Assembly: GCA_035041965.1 (NCBI GenBank)
Contig: JAPYMA010000328.1
Location: 328,663-392,662 of the forward strand
Source of the DNA: Anisakis pegreffii
Lineage: Eukaryota; Nematoda; Chromadorea; Rhabditida; Anisakidae
DNA length: 64,000 nucleotides
Direction: 5' to 3'
Shown: positions 1 through 12,979 of the stretch, in pieces
Layout of the letters: every line of letters begins with the position of its first letter
How positions within the stretch are numbered: position 1 is the first letter of the stretch
Program-made: the position numbers and the translations under genes
Notes under the pieces: generated by a model
What the model was told of the DNA's origin: nothing
Database searches by the model: none
Seen by the model: the letters and a program-made list of their open reading frames with translations, nothing else

Positions 1-3000
1 TGGTGAAGAAATTTTTAGGAGGAGAAATTATCCGAGAAGTGAAAACAATTAGCGACCAAGGCGCTTATGCATGTTTTGGATTGCATTGGCGTCCGAAAGC
101 TTGGGCTATTGTGACAGCCATTCACGCTTCAGATGCCTCGGATTTTGCTGGTTTCATAGCAATAATGCACATTTTTACCTTATACTAACACCGTACTTGT
201 GCATGAGTAAGTTCGCATTCAAAATTTGGGTAGTTTCTCACTGGAGTGCAACGCTTTTACTGCTTTGTATGCGATGGAAAGTCGTGTGATGTTTACCCCC
301 ATTCCTGGAATGATTTTTATATTATGCATCATTGTAACATTGTTCACCGCAGTAATGTCTCTATGCCGTGCACGTTGCATGCAATTCGACTATGGCTGCA
401 ATTCATGTACAGTTATTTTTCCATTTGACATTTCTCACTTCACTATGAGATCTGATCATTTCATCAATAGAAGTTATTGCTCAATACTCTAACGAGCACC
501 TTATTCACTTTGCACGTTCTCTAACACAATAAACATTGTTAATGTTATGTTTTCCTCCGGCAACGGATTAACGATATACCAGTCTTGATAACAGCAAACT
601 GATTGTATTATGTGATAATAACAGTAGAAACGAATATAGTAATAAATGGTTTGATCGGTTGAGGATTTGCCTTTGAAATCACAGTCGATTGCATGATAAT
701 GAGGATGTTTTTGCTTCTCATTTTGACGAGCATGATTCTCACCATTTGCCATGCCGCTAGTGAAAAAGTGAACTTGCTGAGCCTGACCGGTTTCTTGAAA
801 GAAATTGAGCGCCCCAATGTATGATTTGATTTTTAAATTTCGTGTCAGTAAAATTGATTAATTGTTGAGAGTCATTAAGCTGGTTGCTTTTCTGAGCAAA
901 AGTACTGCAGTTCTGTGAATCTAGCAGTAGCAGCAGCAGCAACACATTGATGCTTTGAAAATTCTCTCGTAGAACATTCTTTTGCTGGGAAAGAGTTAAC
1001 AAGATTAAAATCATAATTTATTGTGATCTTCCAAGATTTGTCTGTATCTTCCAGTGGCTAGGTACTCATTCCATTCACGTAGGTGATTCCCGTAGTGAAC
1101 CGGTGGGAAAGGGGTGACAGGAATCTTACTTTAGGAGGATTTTAGAGTGTTAGGTAATAAGTGCAGTTTCAAAGTATTTTTTAAATCGCAAAAATGCATT
1201 CCTTTAATACATTCAATGAATTCTTCGTAGTGGTCTTCTCAATTTTCTGGTTTTCTTCTGAATTACTGCTATGAAGGGGGAGGAAGAATTGCTGTCGGAG
1301 GGGAAAATTACGGTCTCCGAAAGGGGGACAGAGAAGAAGAGCTCGATAAGTACGATTTTGTGAAAATTTATTAGCTCCGATTAATTGAGTTAAAGTCAGT
1401 TTAAACGCTTCGAGCGTTGTTGTTGTTGTTTTATGTATGCCAAAATGCTCAATTCATTTCCTGAAAAGTTTCATTTGTTTAGCTATCGTATTGTATGTGA
1501 CCGTCAATTCAGTTAATCGGTCAATAGAATTGATGAATAATTTTTGACTTTTGCAAAATTTTATCAGTTCACCGTTCATAATAAGTCTTATGAAATAGTT
1601 GGATTGAATTGTTTTTCATTTTGATGTTCATTAATTGAAAGGTGAATAGTATGTGTATGAATGGCCATTGTTTTTTCTGTGGATGGCCACTGGTTTTTGG
1701 TATGGATGGCCACTGTTTTTTGAAAAAATACGTATGAGAGCTTTATAGAGTTTTCAAAATTATTTCACACTCGAAACGGGAACTTCACCCGAGAAGAACC
1801 AAAAACAATGCCATTTGAGATCAAATACATGAAGTAACTGGCCTAAGCGAAAACCGGGAGATAGAGTGGGAAATTTTTGATGGGAGATTCTAGAAAATGA
1901 AGCATGTGAAAATATTTTCGAATTGACTCGACTCCTCTAAAAGCCAAATTGGGTAACCGAATCAATCAACGCAACAAGCAGATTATAGGAGATGAAATTT
2001 TTACCTAAAAACAATTCTTTAGTATTTAAGGAAGCAATGTATTTGGTCTCATCTTCGTCGCTCAGTTAATTGTTATTCTGTTTCGTTTTTAATTGATCAT
2101 GTTCCAACAACATTCTTGAATGTTGCTGAGCTTTAGCCAATCAAACATTTCGAATTTTAAGAGGTGCTTAATTAAATCAATTTTTTTCATTCGTTTGTTT
2201 GTATGCGATTTTTTAAAGATGAATATGTTGCGCACATTTGATAATATAATTAACAAAGCACTATGTTTTTACAAAGTCTTTCGCATTTGTCTAGTCTCAT
2301 AAGAACGTTCTCATCGTTGTCATTGCATCGATAACAAAAAAACTGCTTCTTGATGAATAACTCAAGCATTTTTGTCTCATCATTTAGATTCCCGAAATCG
2401 TAATCGATGATGCATAAAACTATCTCGTCTTGTTGCTGATGCATATTTTGTACTCTTTCTCCTCGCAATTTCATTTGCAAATCGCAAATTTTATTGTTGA
2501 AATCGTCAAAAATTTCTTATTTCCATAATAATGCATATTTCATTTTGCCAAAGAGTTTTTATCACATGCAATGTATTGTTTAAATTGTTGTTTTTATCCG
2601 AAGAATAAATTTGTATCGGCTGGATTTTTGAATAACACCGAATGAAGGGATTCGAACTGACTTACCGTTAATTATTATTGCAAAAATATAACAACGCACG
2701 TCACAACATTTTAAGAAGAGATGCAGTTAGTTCGCACTCCCAAATCAGAATTGAATGGTGGTGGCAACATGGCGTAAAATTAGTCCTGAAAATGCATTCC
2801 GATTGAACTTGTTTTTGGTATACTAAAGTGTAAGAGGTGTTTGACTGAGGACTATTTCATACTGAGAAAGTATTGAGCAAGTTTTTATTTCTATGTGTCA
2901 ATGGAACGTAGATGTTTAAAAATGAGGAATTATTTTAAATTTCCACTGAATTCTCACCAATGATAATGTAGAAAAACTATTTCATTTATTCCAAATTTAC

Positions 3001-3380
3001 CTTGTTCAGTGAGTTAGTAAATTGTCTGAAGTTCGTCAGAGGTTATGAACGGTTGCTTTGTGATATGACGGAAGTATCAAATATGTCAATTCATCTTCAC
3101 TAGCTCAGAGACAAACGAATCAAAATGATACTCAAAAATCCTCACGATCAGTGCCATCTTCTGCCATTTACTATGGAATTCTTTTCTCAATTGAAATTTC
3201 TCAATCTCCTTAAAAAATTAAATTCTGCCGTTCACCCAAAAAATCATTGTTAAAGTAGCTTCAATTCCGTTGAAATGACGCGAACACTTTTGCTACGAAT
3301 ATGAACAGAGGACAGGTAAAAACAACTCAATATAACCTCAATCCTGAACGAATTGGTCGAGTTGGTTTGTGGCATTGCAG
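1..3380. other. Gene-poor stretch upstream of the FARP exons
   Basis: I see no exon here that I can assign. The FERM domain expected before the FARP exons was looked for (F1-F3 lobes, the Lys/Arg-rich F3 strand) and not found, so it probably lies beyond the left edge or in exons I cannot recognise. An open frame at 3-188 (plus) has coding-like composition (it contains the short string ACFGLHWRPKAW) but no family match and no clear splice site. A short CAG/AGC run lies near 921-945 and a three-copy ATGGCCA-containing repeat at about 1660-1721. Confidence 0.4.
1660..1721. repeat. Short tandem repeat, three imperfect units of about 24 bp
   Basis: Three successive units contain ATGGCCAYTG followed by a T-rich run (near 1661, 1683 and 1706). 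They differ by a few substitutions. No coding context is visible. Confidence 0.6.
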
Positions 3381-6300
3381 AATCAAAAAGTGAAGTGTCT
3401 TTGTATGAACGATCGAGGAAAGGACGCGGTTCGAGAGTGTCCATTCAAGGCATAAACTCCACTTTTTCGAGTCCCGATGTCTGCGTTGTGAGTCCACTTG
3501 AAGTGAATGCAAAGTGAGTCTAGTTTCTTTTCCGGCTCCACACCCCCTACTTTTTTGTAAATTGAAGAGTGAATGGATCATTTATTTCTGGTCTTTTTAT
3601 TTGAGTCGAACAAGTTTATGTTTATGAATATTACCTGGATTACCTGGATTGGCCAGACTATCAAACGTTTATAACGTTGCTGGCCACAATACTCGCGTTT
3701 CCGTTCGCACTGTTTTAGCCTTGATTGACGCCACCCCACTGGCTAGGCGAGTAGGCCATGAATATAACAGATGAATATTGACAACCGATATCACAACCAG
3801 CTTTGAATTCAATAAAACCTCGCAGCCTACTCTCCAGTTATTAACGTCTGCTTTGGTAATGATTTTTGATTCGAGCAGTTGGAGTTCCACTGAGTTGATC
3901 GAAATGTTTCAGATTCAGTGAATCTGCATACTCACGGCTTGATGGCATTTCCCGAGCACGATTACTGGCTGCAGATTCCAGTGACAGCGGTGCGATGACT
4001 TTCACTGAAACAGAATCAAGTCCAGTTCGTTCCGCGAGGAAAATGGGCAGTGAGTCTCAAGCAATGATTTGTTAAGCAATATGAAAAACGGCACAGCAGC
4101 AAACGGACATTTCATACTTAAAACATTTACGCTATGTAGCTAATTTTGGGTCTCTTCCGAGCTTTTTAGTGGTTGAGTTAAAGACTTCATACAGTTCTAA
4201 GCTCATTTGTTAGCGGAATTTATTCGAGCCAGTTTCATTCATGAATGTCTATGGACAGTTGCATTCTGTACCAAAAACTTCTGCTCGACAATGCAATGAA
4301 TTTCAGTCGCTCGTTTGGCACCCCAGCCGTTCAATAGGACGATAAGTGGGGATTTGTATGAGGGATTGAATCTTAAGTCAGCTTCTGCAGCTCTTACTGA
4401 AGTCGATGAGTCCTACTCACCGAAGGTTTCTTATCGTATTATTTTTCCGCTTATTCCATCTGATCCCACTTGAATATTGTCGATTTGATTTCGTGACAGA
4501 ATCAAAAGTGACGGAGAATTCGTCTAATTTGTTTCCTGTTTTATGTCAAAAGTTGACATCTTTCTAACAGTGATAATTCGTTTTTTTTTTGAGTCAGTCA
4601 TTCCGAATGCATTCATCTAATATTTCAGAAGAATATGCCGTCGGCAAAATCGTACCATATTTTGCGCGAATTGTTAATGACCGAGCGAACAACGGTTTCA
4701 GATCTAAAATTGCTTTCGCAGGTAAAACTAATTCACATTCACTTACTCTTGCAATTTCGGCGGTCAATTTTGCTTAAAAAAAGCCGATTCAAGCAGTCGA
4801 TCAAAATCTGAAAGCAGTGGATCAGTTGACTGTATCAAAGACACTGTTTTATCAATCCATTTCGATTTGTTGGTTAATACCGATTCATTGAATATATCTA
4901 ACTGTAAGGGTTTTCATAGCAAAAGTATTTTTTCCATCTCAAAGGAAAAGCATTTGCTGTAAAATGCTTTTTCTGCGAGAATGCAATATGGCGTTCGAAG
5001 CAAACTCGGGGAATCGGAGTTATCAGTTCTATTTTAAGGATTTCCATCGATTGTTTTCCGAGCAACTTCTAACTTCGGGTCGTGCAATGAGTGATTTCTT
5101 CGATATTCTTAAACCGCTATACGACTTTCATCGTAACTTACTGGATGAACTCGAACAAAAACTCACTAACTGGTGCGTTGACTTCGTTCTCAGACATTAT
5201 TCGCATATTTCTCTCGCTTTTTGTTTTTTGGTCTCAACAATATAATTTTCTTGATTGCCTCAGTTCATCAGTTCTTTTAGTGGTACCGTCGGCAGCAATT
5301 CATAATGTTAAGAATTTTCTCAAATTAAGGGAAAATGCAGCGTACAGCTCCAGTAATGAAATGAATGAAAGTACGCGTTCTGATCAAGTACGTGTTGGTG
5401 ACTTTCTGCTCTGTGCAGTCCATAATGCACTCAACCATTACCGGTAATACTAAGAGTGGTCAATTTTTTAAATCATCCTGTTAGGTGTTTAGTTTAAGTG
5501 CAAACATTCTGATAAAAAACTAGGAAAATTTTTTGACTAAAGCAACGATATGGCGTGATGTACTGGGATAAAGACATACTACCAAAATAACGAAGCGATA
5601 ACGATTGCGACGGAAATTTTTCGCTTTCGTTCCGTTCATTTGGGAGACCTCATAATCATGCAGAAAAGTTTCGATGCATTATTATCAATTCCAAACAATT
5701 TTTTTCCATTTTCAGATTATTCGTTCAGCAAATGCCGATGTTTTTGGCTGCAATCGACGAGTTGACTCGAACGAATCCATCATTCGCTAATGCCTACAAG
5801 TTAGTCGAATTCATACATACAGACAGATAAGAAAATAGAAAATTGCTGAAAGTCGTATTCAAATGATACGTTCAGTAGGTGAGATAAGTTCAGAAATTAC
5901 CATTGGTCTATTCAGATAAGTTCAGAATTGCATATCATATGAAACTTCAAATCTGTGAATGTAATGCAGTACTTTTGAGGTTAACCTCTCTGAAGCAAAT
6001 GTGCTTGCAGGTCAATTGAAAATGAATCATTCTGCTACCTCACTATCAATCATCTAATGCTCAAAATAGCTCATCGAATGACTGTATGGCAAAATGTGAG
6101 TTGAGATCATTTTAAGAACGAGATGACGGTTAGCACTGATATAATGGCTCAATGTTTAACTATCAACTTTGCTGATTTATCTGCAGCATCAATAAAGCAT
6201 GTTCAGAGCTGAACCGAAATCATATTCTGGATAAGCTGCATCCAGTTAGGCCATTGCTCTGCGATCATGCTCAGTTTATTTGTTCTGGATCTGTGCTAGT

Positions 6301-9300
6301 TGAACTGTTGCTACACTCGTAGCAGCATTAAACACTTATAATTCCGAACTATCATTTGCACAAACTTAGGTTCTTGGTCGTATGGTGGCTGCTCTTCTGG
6401 AAGAAAGTGGTGAGACAGTAGCCACATCCCAGCTCAGTAACTCAAGAGTTGCGCTCGAAAAGGTGAACATTTCTTGAGCAAAGTATTGCCATTGTGATTA
6501 AAACTCTTCTGATCAACTAATGATGCGATGCTTTCGAGAAAGGACATATAAAATTGTGGAGTGCACATTATTTGGTCTGAATCAATTGTTGATTTGAAGC
6601 AATTTTTTGATAGAATATTTGCAAAAAAAACTTCACGAACTGACTCATCACATGTAGCACGAGCAATATGAAGTTTTTACTTCAGGTTGCATCGTTCAAT
6701 ACGGAGACACGTGCCACTCGAGAGGGATTAACGAATTTCGTTAAATTAGTTGAAACTGAAAACGATCTGGTTGGTGTTGATCAGCTTATCCAACCGAACA
6801 GGGTCAGTTCATCTCCTCGATCTGTAGTCATTAGCGGTACTCGAGAATGTCTCGCCCGCATCAATTTTGCATTCGAATTTAGCGTTTATGACTCGAAAAA
6901 ATGGTCAAAATCAAAATCAACAAAAATTGGTCAAAGCCAGCGTAGAATTGTTGTGCACGAATTTGATCCAGTTCCATCACAGCGGTGCACTGATTCAAAG
7001 TGAGAAAGTGCACGATTGATATTATTTACATGTAGCAAGAAACTACTGACTGTCGTCTTTCAGAAGTTCATTCGTGAAGGTTGGTTGTGCCGTTGGAGTC
7101 AAGAAGGCCTGGTACCACGGATGTTCGTCCTCTTCAATGACTCTCTAGTCTTCGCGTATCATTCAAACTCAAATCAATTCATCGTTAATGGCTTCCTTCC
7201 TATTCGAGCTATGCTTGTATGGTTTGAATTTTAATATCGTTGCAATCTGAATACTGATCTGTTGCAAGACTATTGCCTTTGTCCTGGTTCTGTGAGTTAG
7301 AAACAAAAAAAACGATTAGTATTTTTATTGAAATAAAAGAAATCACCACACTGACAGCACAGTTTATTGTGAACACCAATAACCTGATGATCAGATATAG
7401 TAGATCGATGCCACCTTCAGCGGTCGGTATCGGAACAGTTCGAGTTGACGATTCAGGCCACCGAATTGCGGGTAGCTAGAGATCCGTTGTCGTCGAAATT
7501 GAACAATCTGCCGTTTTCGCAGAGTTCGCGACACTCCTGAGCACGAAAAAAGAGATCTGGGGATAGGACCTGAATTTTGGAAGCCGTCTCTTAGGTTTTA
7601 AGTGGCATTGAACGCCGAGCTGAATTCCATGTCGTCGAATTCTGATTTAGTGAGTTATCGGTATGTGGAGGGTATTGAGTGGCCGTTGTTGCGCCGTTCG
7701 GTTGATCATGTGTTGAAATTGGCTGGCGGGGTTGACCACTTTATCTGTTCGTGGGCTATGTTGCATAGCATCGTGCAAAGTTGAGTGACGTTCCAATCGG
7801 GATGTTGTGGATTGGCATTGTAAATGGCAACTAGGGCCCAGTGCCGCAGCTTGTCTTCGATGAGCGTCTCCAGTAGCGAGTTGTCGACATGGTCGCCCGT
7901 CTCCTTTAGTTGGGCGAACAATCGTCGTAATTGAGTCGTTCGCCAACTCAAGGAGACGGGCGACGATCACCATACAAAACGAACGATGGCCGAAGGCCGG
8001 TCTTATCGACTGCAGTTGATTGTGTAGCTTTCGGCGCAAGTAGTTTGAGTTGCCGAATCGCTCGAGGAGGGCGTCTTTGATCGCCTCGTAATTGCGTTCT
8101 TCTTCAATAACGTACACTGCAACGCACAGCGCTGCTGCTCCTTGCTGGCAGCAGCGCTATGCATCGCAGGGTACATCATTAAGAATGATAATTGGTGCAC
8201 CTCAGCGATGGGTGAGTTGCCGATAGAATGGGTAAAGCTGCCCAAAACGCAGACTATGTTATGGGATCGCCATTCAGTACGGGCAATTGTAGTTTGGGTA
8301 AGTTCATCCATGTATAATTGGATGGTTCAACGAATGGTGGAGCGGGATTTTAATGGTGTTGGGATGCCAGATACGGGGTGGCTTGTCGTGCCTAGTCTTA
8401 ATAATTTCCAAATTGGCCTGGATTTTATCCATCAGATCTCTGGCTCCTAATAAGGTGTGATGAAAACCTGATGGATTCTCGACGGCTTGTTGATATACTT
8501 GGACGTGTTTGTCGGATATTGTTTTCGCTTTGAGTAGTTTGCGCCATTCCTTGGCGTATGATTCGATCTCGGTAGCGTATCGGTCGATTTTTTTGAGAGT
8601 ATATGATTCGATGGGTCGATTGAGAGGAGGTAGTCGTTGAGGTTCGTCCTCGCCGCGTCTCAGGATCATTCGATGATGGGCACGTTTTTCAATATCACTT
8701 GAAGTCACACTTCAAGTGATCTTGCAAAACGTGCCCATCATCGAATGCTGCCGATTGCTTGATAGTAGCTGTGAGGAACGCGGCCATGACGTTCCCAGTC
8801 CGGCTGAGGTTCGTAGATTTCGTAAAGACTTTGTTCGATGATATCCTGCGATGTAGGTGCGAAGACGATAAAAATTATATTTCATTAACAATAAGACGAG
8901 GTAGAATCACACACAGTAACAATTGGTGAGTTAATAAAGGTAATTGACGGTTGAGAGTTAGAATCATACAATAACAATTGATGAGCTGATGAGGAGGATC
9001 ATGGAAAAAAACGGTCCTACATCAACACGAATACGGCCAGTAGCTAACCGTCCCTATTCGTGTTGATTGTAAGGCCGCCACCAGACTACTGATCCGAACG
9101 TCGGATGATGAGTGACGAATTCGGTACAGTAACGAATTCGCCTTTCATAAATTTACATGTAACGAATTATATCTAGGAGTTGAGTGATCACTTGATAATA
9201 GTATGGTGATTTGCATATAATGAATAGAAATTAAGTGATCACTGATTTAGTTGAATGATCACTAATTTAATAGCACCGTAAATTTGCTTATAACGAATTG

Positions 9301-11966
9301 TATGTTTGATCATTGCCCTAATTCCATGATGAATTAGCATATAAGGATTTGGTTTGAAGTTTGCAAATAATAATTTATTGTTAGATATTTGATTATATTT
9401 TGCTGCTAATTTAAATCATTTTATTTTGAGTTTGAGAAATGCGTTTAGTTCGCGGAGTTCGCGACAGATCAGACTTCGTCAATTCAATATTGCAAATTAT
9501 AGTTCAGAATACTCTCATGATGACACATTAGTTTGTTTGCCTACAGCAATAATACAATAACTTATTCAAATAAAGTGGCCCTATATCAACTGATACACAA
9601 ATAGAACTGCGCAGCAATGAAGGCTGACACAAAATCCGAACAGTAACTAATAAAAAAGCAACCCACAATTTTTCTCCTTGATGATGAGGAAAAATTCTAT
9701 ACAGTGGAATTCAAAACTTGTTTTGGTCATTCGCATCACCCATTGCGTAGTGTTTTCGAGTTTCTGGCTAAAACTACAGTAGTTGCGATGAAATGTATAC
9801 TTCAGTTGGAGGATGGAGATGCATACCATGTGGTCGACGATCCGAGCACATGCCTTACAGTGTATGGAGGTAATCGCTCATTGGTGCTATCAGCGAGTTC
9901 AACGGCAGTTAAAGAGTTGTGGTTGGAGGAAATGCAGAGGGCTGTACGCATCGCGAAACAGACCAAAATTGAGCATTTGCCACGAAGTGCCACTATAAAA
10001 CCATCTGGTAAGTATCCTGCTCTGAATCGCTTCTCAGCGATATAAGTTTAATCGCATAAAAACTCGCTAGCAATCGTTCACAAGCAAACGACTACCTCAA
10101 AAATAAGATGATAATAGTTCAGAATATTCAGACTTTCCGTAAGACATACATGAGAATGTCTCATCGGGTACTGGCATTTCATACCCGGATACCGGAAACA
10201 ATTCAGAAATAGTCTATAGTAAGTGGATGTTGATGAGCACGGTTCGAAATGTTTTCGCTATTCCAGCCTCAAATGAGAACTTGCTGGACGATATGACGAA
10301 CACGGATCGCACAGTTGACACGAATTTGGATGCCATCAGTCCAACAACTAGAACAACAGACGAAAATGGTACGCAACTGTTGTCGTCGTATTAATTTACT
10401 ATAGGGCTTCGATGCTATTCGCTAGAACAAAAAACTCTGACGATTGTTTTTAAAACTCTGATGAACGAATCATCTCATCAGCTTGGGATTCGCATGATCA
10501 ACGAGTTTTTCTGCATAAGAGTCGTTCATTTTAGCACCTAACTCGGAATCGTCACGGCGAAAGGAACAATCTTCACGTCGTATGACAACACTGCAAGTGT
10601 GCTGGCATAGACAGACTACGCTTGGATTGGATTCACTGCTCTCGGTGAATTTGCCTATCCATCCTTAAAGTTTCTAATGATTTGAATAATGCGATCCCTA
10701 AATTTATGAAATTGCTCGTAACGATGAAGAAGTTTGATTATAGTTCTCGAAGCATACGTTGCGCAGGTAGATAAATGTAAGGTGCATTCTTTACCATAGT
10801 CTCAACGAGTTGTTCACAAGTTATGATCAGCATTACAAAGCACAATCCAGTATTTTCTCTATCATCGAGATTCAACGAACTGATGATTTTATAGGACCCA
10901 GGCAATCAACTTTCGGGCTATTTGTTGAGGAAGTTTCGAAATTCGGCTGGATGGCAAAGGCTATGGGTTGTTCTCGCTAATTTCAATCTTTTCTTCTACA
11001 AAACACATCAGGTATCCTGATTGAACTGGAGTGAAAAATTAAATCTTTCTAAGCATAATCGCATCTAATTGAAATGAATGTGGAAAATCAATGGAAGATC
11101 GAATTAATCAGTTTTTCTTGTGTGGTGAAATTTTCGCTGCTGTAATTCCTACTCAGATTTCGAACATATCGAAAAATTGGGATTCATAATTTATGCATCC
11201 ATCAGAAATCGACAGAAGAATATAGACCATCAGAAAAGATATCGAGGGTTACGATTAAGTACAGATTCAGCAATTGTGCTTACGATCGCTCGCGCTTTCG
11301 TAGAAGTTTTGTTCAAATTCAATATTCACTCAAACGAATTGAAACAAAATTCAATTTAATCTAGCATTTGTCATTGGAATCACATTAGATAAACCTTTTG
11401 AATTCTTCAAGTGAATTTTTGAATCTTCTTTGATTAAGACGATTATCTATCGTGAGTTACTGTTTAGGATTCAAACCCTCTCGCAAATTTACCGCTCTTG
11501 GATTACCAAGTAACGTTACCGTTGGTGAACGATCAAATCAACAAGGACAACGTCTTTAAACTAACCTACAAAACGCACTTCTATTTCTTTCGTACCGACA
11601 ACCAATATGCATTCATCAGGTGAGCCAATATGCACTCCACTAATTTTCCGACTGCCTATCATCGAAAATTGTCTACTTTGATATTTGTTCTAGCATTTGT
11701 TCCAGTACTAGTGTTCAGGTCTATTTTGTAGATTTGTGATTATTACCATTGCAATTTTGGGTCTCATAAAGTCTTTCGATGGATCTCAACACTTTGAGCC
11801 ACGAATTCAGTAGCTGCATCAAAATTTGTTGTTGTTAGCTGAAGTATGGTCATTCTCAACTACTTCTTTACTGGTGTTTTCCAGGTGGATCGAATCAATT
11901 CGACAAGCGAGTTTGAATTCCACTCCATTGGATGCGTTAACTTTACTGGTTTCACGTTTTTCATAG
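3381..11966 (+). CDS. FARP: FARP-type RhoGEF: linker, DH and two PH domains (5'-partial)
   Basis: This is a plasma-membrane-associated guanine-nucleotide exchange factor of the FERM/RhoGEF/pleckstrin class (FARP1/2; fly Cdep). Seventeen exons with closing phases: 3381-3513, 3913-4049, 4307-4425, 4629-4721, 5027-5172, 5330-5443, 5716-5799, 6011-6095, 6370-6462, 6686-6802, 7064-7216, 9806-10007, 10267-10368, 10535-10644, 10895-11011, 11468-11619, 11885-11966 (TAG stop), about 679 residues. A Ser-rich linker comes first. The DH domain starts at YHILRELLMTERTTVSDL and continues with LKPLYDFHRNLLDELEQKL. PH1 starts REGWLCRWSQEG and ends LWLEEMQRAV. PH2 has GYLLRKFRNSAGWQRLWVVL and FYFFRTDNQYAFIRW. 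CR3 of the DH domain reads LMLKIAHRMTVW and lacks the usual KPxQR core. The first listed exon needs one base from an upstream exon that I could not find, so the FERM part is missing here. Confidence 0.9.
3632..3757 (-). mobile_element. SINE-like retroposon, copy A (5'-truncated)
   Basis: About 126 bp in a FARP intron, similar to copies at 12665-12965 and 59449-59742. It starts on the plus strand with TACCTGGATTACCTGGATT, shares the CAAACGTT..AACGTTGCTGGCCACAAT core, and stops abruptly at AGGCC. It is flanked by the 8-bp direct repeat ATGAATAT (3624-3631 and 3758-3765). Since the TACCTGG end is shared by all copies, it is best read as the 3' end of a minus-strand element, and this copy as a 5'-truncated insertion. 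Confidence 0.75.
7600..8747 (-). pseudogene. BEL/Pao-like gag fragment, degenerate, inside a FARP intron
   Basis: Minus-strand open pieces (8708-8304, 8117-7647 and an overlapping frame 7951-7706) carry features of a BEL/Pao retrotransposon capsid region. These are a hydrophilic N-terminal part, the LPKLQLPVLNGDP box that in this class precedes a W/FW segment, and a later segment with YEAIKDALLERFGN followed by LLETLIEDKLRHWAL. The frame is broken by an in-frame stop just after the NGDP box and by shifts, so it is not functional. No protease, reverse transcriptase or integrase part is visible. Three inverted duplications (7892-7964, 8128-8158, 8667-8747) interrupt it. The short string TTCGC(A/G)GAGTTCGCGACA occurs near 7519 and again near 9452 and may be a remnant of element ends. 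The FARP exons on both sides remain intact. Confidence 0.65.
8748..9805. other. Rest of the large FARP intron, probably element-derived
   Basis: No gene is seen. The stretch holds two related 30-bp AGAATCA..ACAATTG..GAG units (about 8901-8985), an inverted repeat with arms ATCAACACGAAT and ATTCGTGTTGAT (about 9022-9067), and several TGATCACT-containing units (9184-9270). These may be regulatory or terminal parts of the retroelement next to them. Confidence 0.35.
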
Positions 11967-12664
11967 TCGACAAGTACCTTTGCCCAGCCCAATGCAGTCA
12001 GTCGCTGTCTTGTTTAAGTAAGCCGTTTTGATGACTACAAACCATAAGTGAATTATATGTGATATAGTTGATCGTATTATTGTATGCGGACCTCATTTTG
12101 AATGTTCATCTCAACAGCATCATCGAGAAAATGATAATTTTAACAAATTCTGATTCAATGCAACAATAAGAGTCTAGACTAGAAATCAAATTCTGAACGC
12201 ATAAGCCAAGTTTATGAACATAAACTATGTAGTCAGTAGTAATTCCTGATGAATCTTTTAAATTTAAATTCATGATTATACATCCTCATGAGTATTTTTT
12301 TGTGGCTCGTGCAAAAGTTAGCTCGTACAACATATTGGAATGATGCATAGCAGTGAAAATACTTCATGCATTAATATAACCAGCACAGTTCTTTTTTTGT
12401 CGAGTAAAAAAATGAAGTCGAGTAAAAGTTTAAACTGAAAAGTTACCCAATGTTTATTTCGCTCAAAATATGTGTCAGTACACTGTGCCGTGAAAATATA
12501 TTTCATAACGCTGCAGTTTGTGTGCACTTCTATCTCAAAATGTTGGTTAATTTTGATGTGTATAATAGATGATCACATTCCTCAGTTATGCCATATTGTT
12601 TCTACAAGTTCTGTTGAATCAGTCTCATCGAGGTTTTATTCAGACATGAATAAAAGCATTACAT

Positions 12665-12965
12665 TACCTGGATTACCTGAATTGGCAAGTAGGCTATCAA
12701 ACGTTGATAACGTTGCTGGCCACAATGCTCACGTTTCCGATGGCACTGTTTTAGCCTTGATTTTAGCCACCCCGCTGGCTAGGCGAGCAGGCCAAGTGAA
12801 CACAACCGAGTATTTAATTAGTTGACGTGAATACTTTGCACAATTAAACTTAGCCAAATACCAATCCGATAAGTGATCATAACTCAACAAAACAAACATT
12901 CCGCCCATCGCTAACAGCGATCAACAAAACAACCGCTCGATGTGTAAGTAACAAGTAACAAGTAG
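12665..12965 (-). mobile_element. SINE-like retroposon, copy B (longest copy)
   Basis: A 301-bp element flanked by the perfect 14-bp direct repeat TAAAAGCATTACAT (12651-12664 and 12966-12979). It is similar over its whole length to 59449-59742. The plus-strand left end is two copies of TTACCTG(G/A)AT, which as a minus-strand 3' tail reads as an ATCCAGGTA repeat. The other end has short AAGTAAC repeats. No protein-coding capacity is evident. The direct repeats and length fit target-primed insertion by a LINE-type machinery acting in trans. Confidence 0.8.
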
Positions 12966-12979
12966 TAAAAGCATTACAT

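Noticed and set aside
2640..2680. GGATTCGAACT, a tRNA-like T-loop
   Set aside because: The T stem does not pair and no acceptor stem is present.
6190..6328. Open stretch INKACSELNRN.. between two FARP exons
   Set aside because: The flanking exons join in phase 0 into a good DH helix, so this piece is intronic.
6803..7003. Continuation of the FARP frame past exon 10
   Set aside because: A GTCAGT donor at 6803 and the PH1 start at 7064 fit the family, so the read-through is intron.
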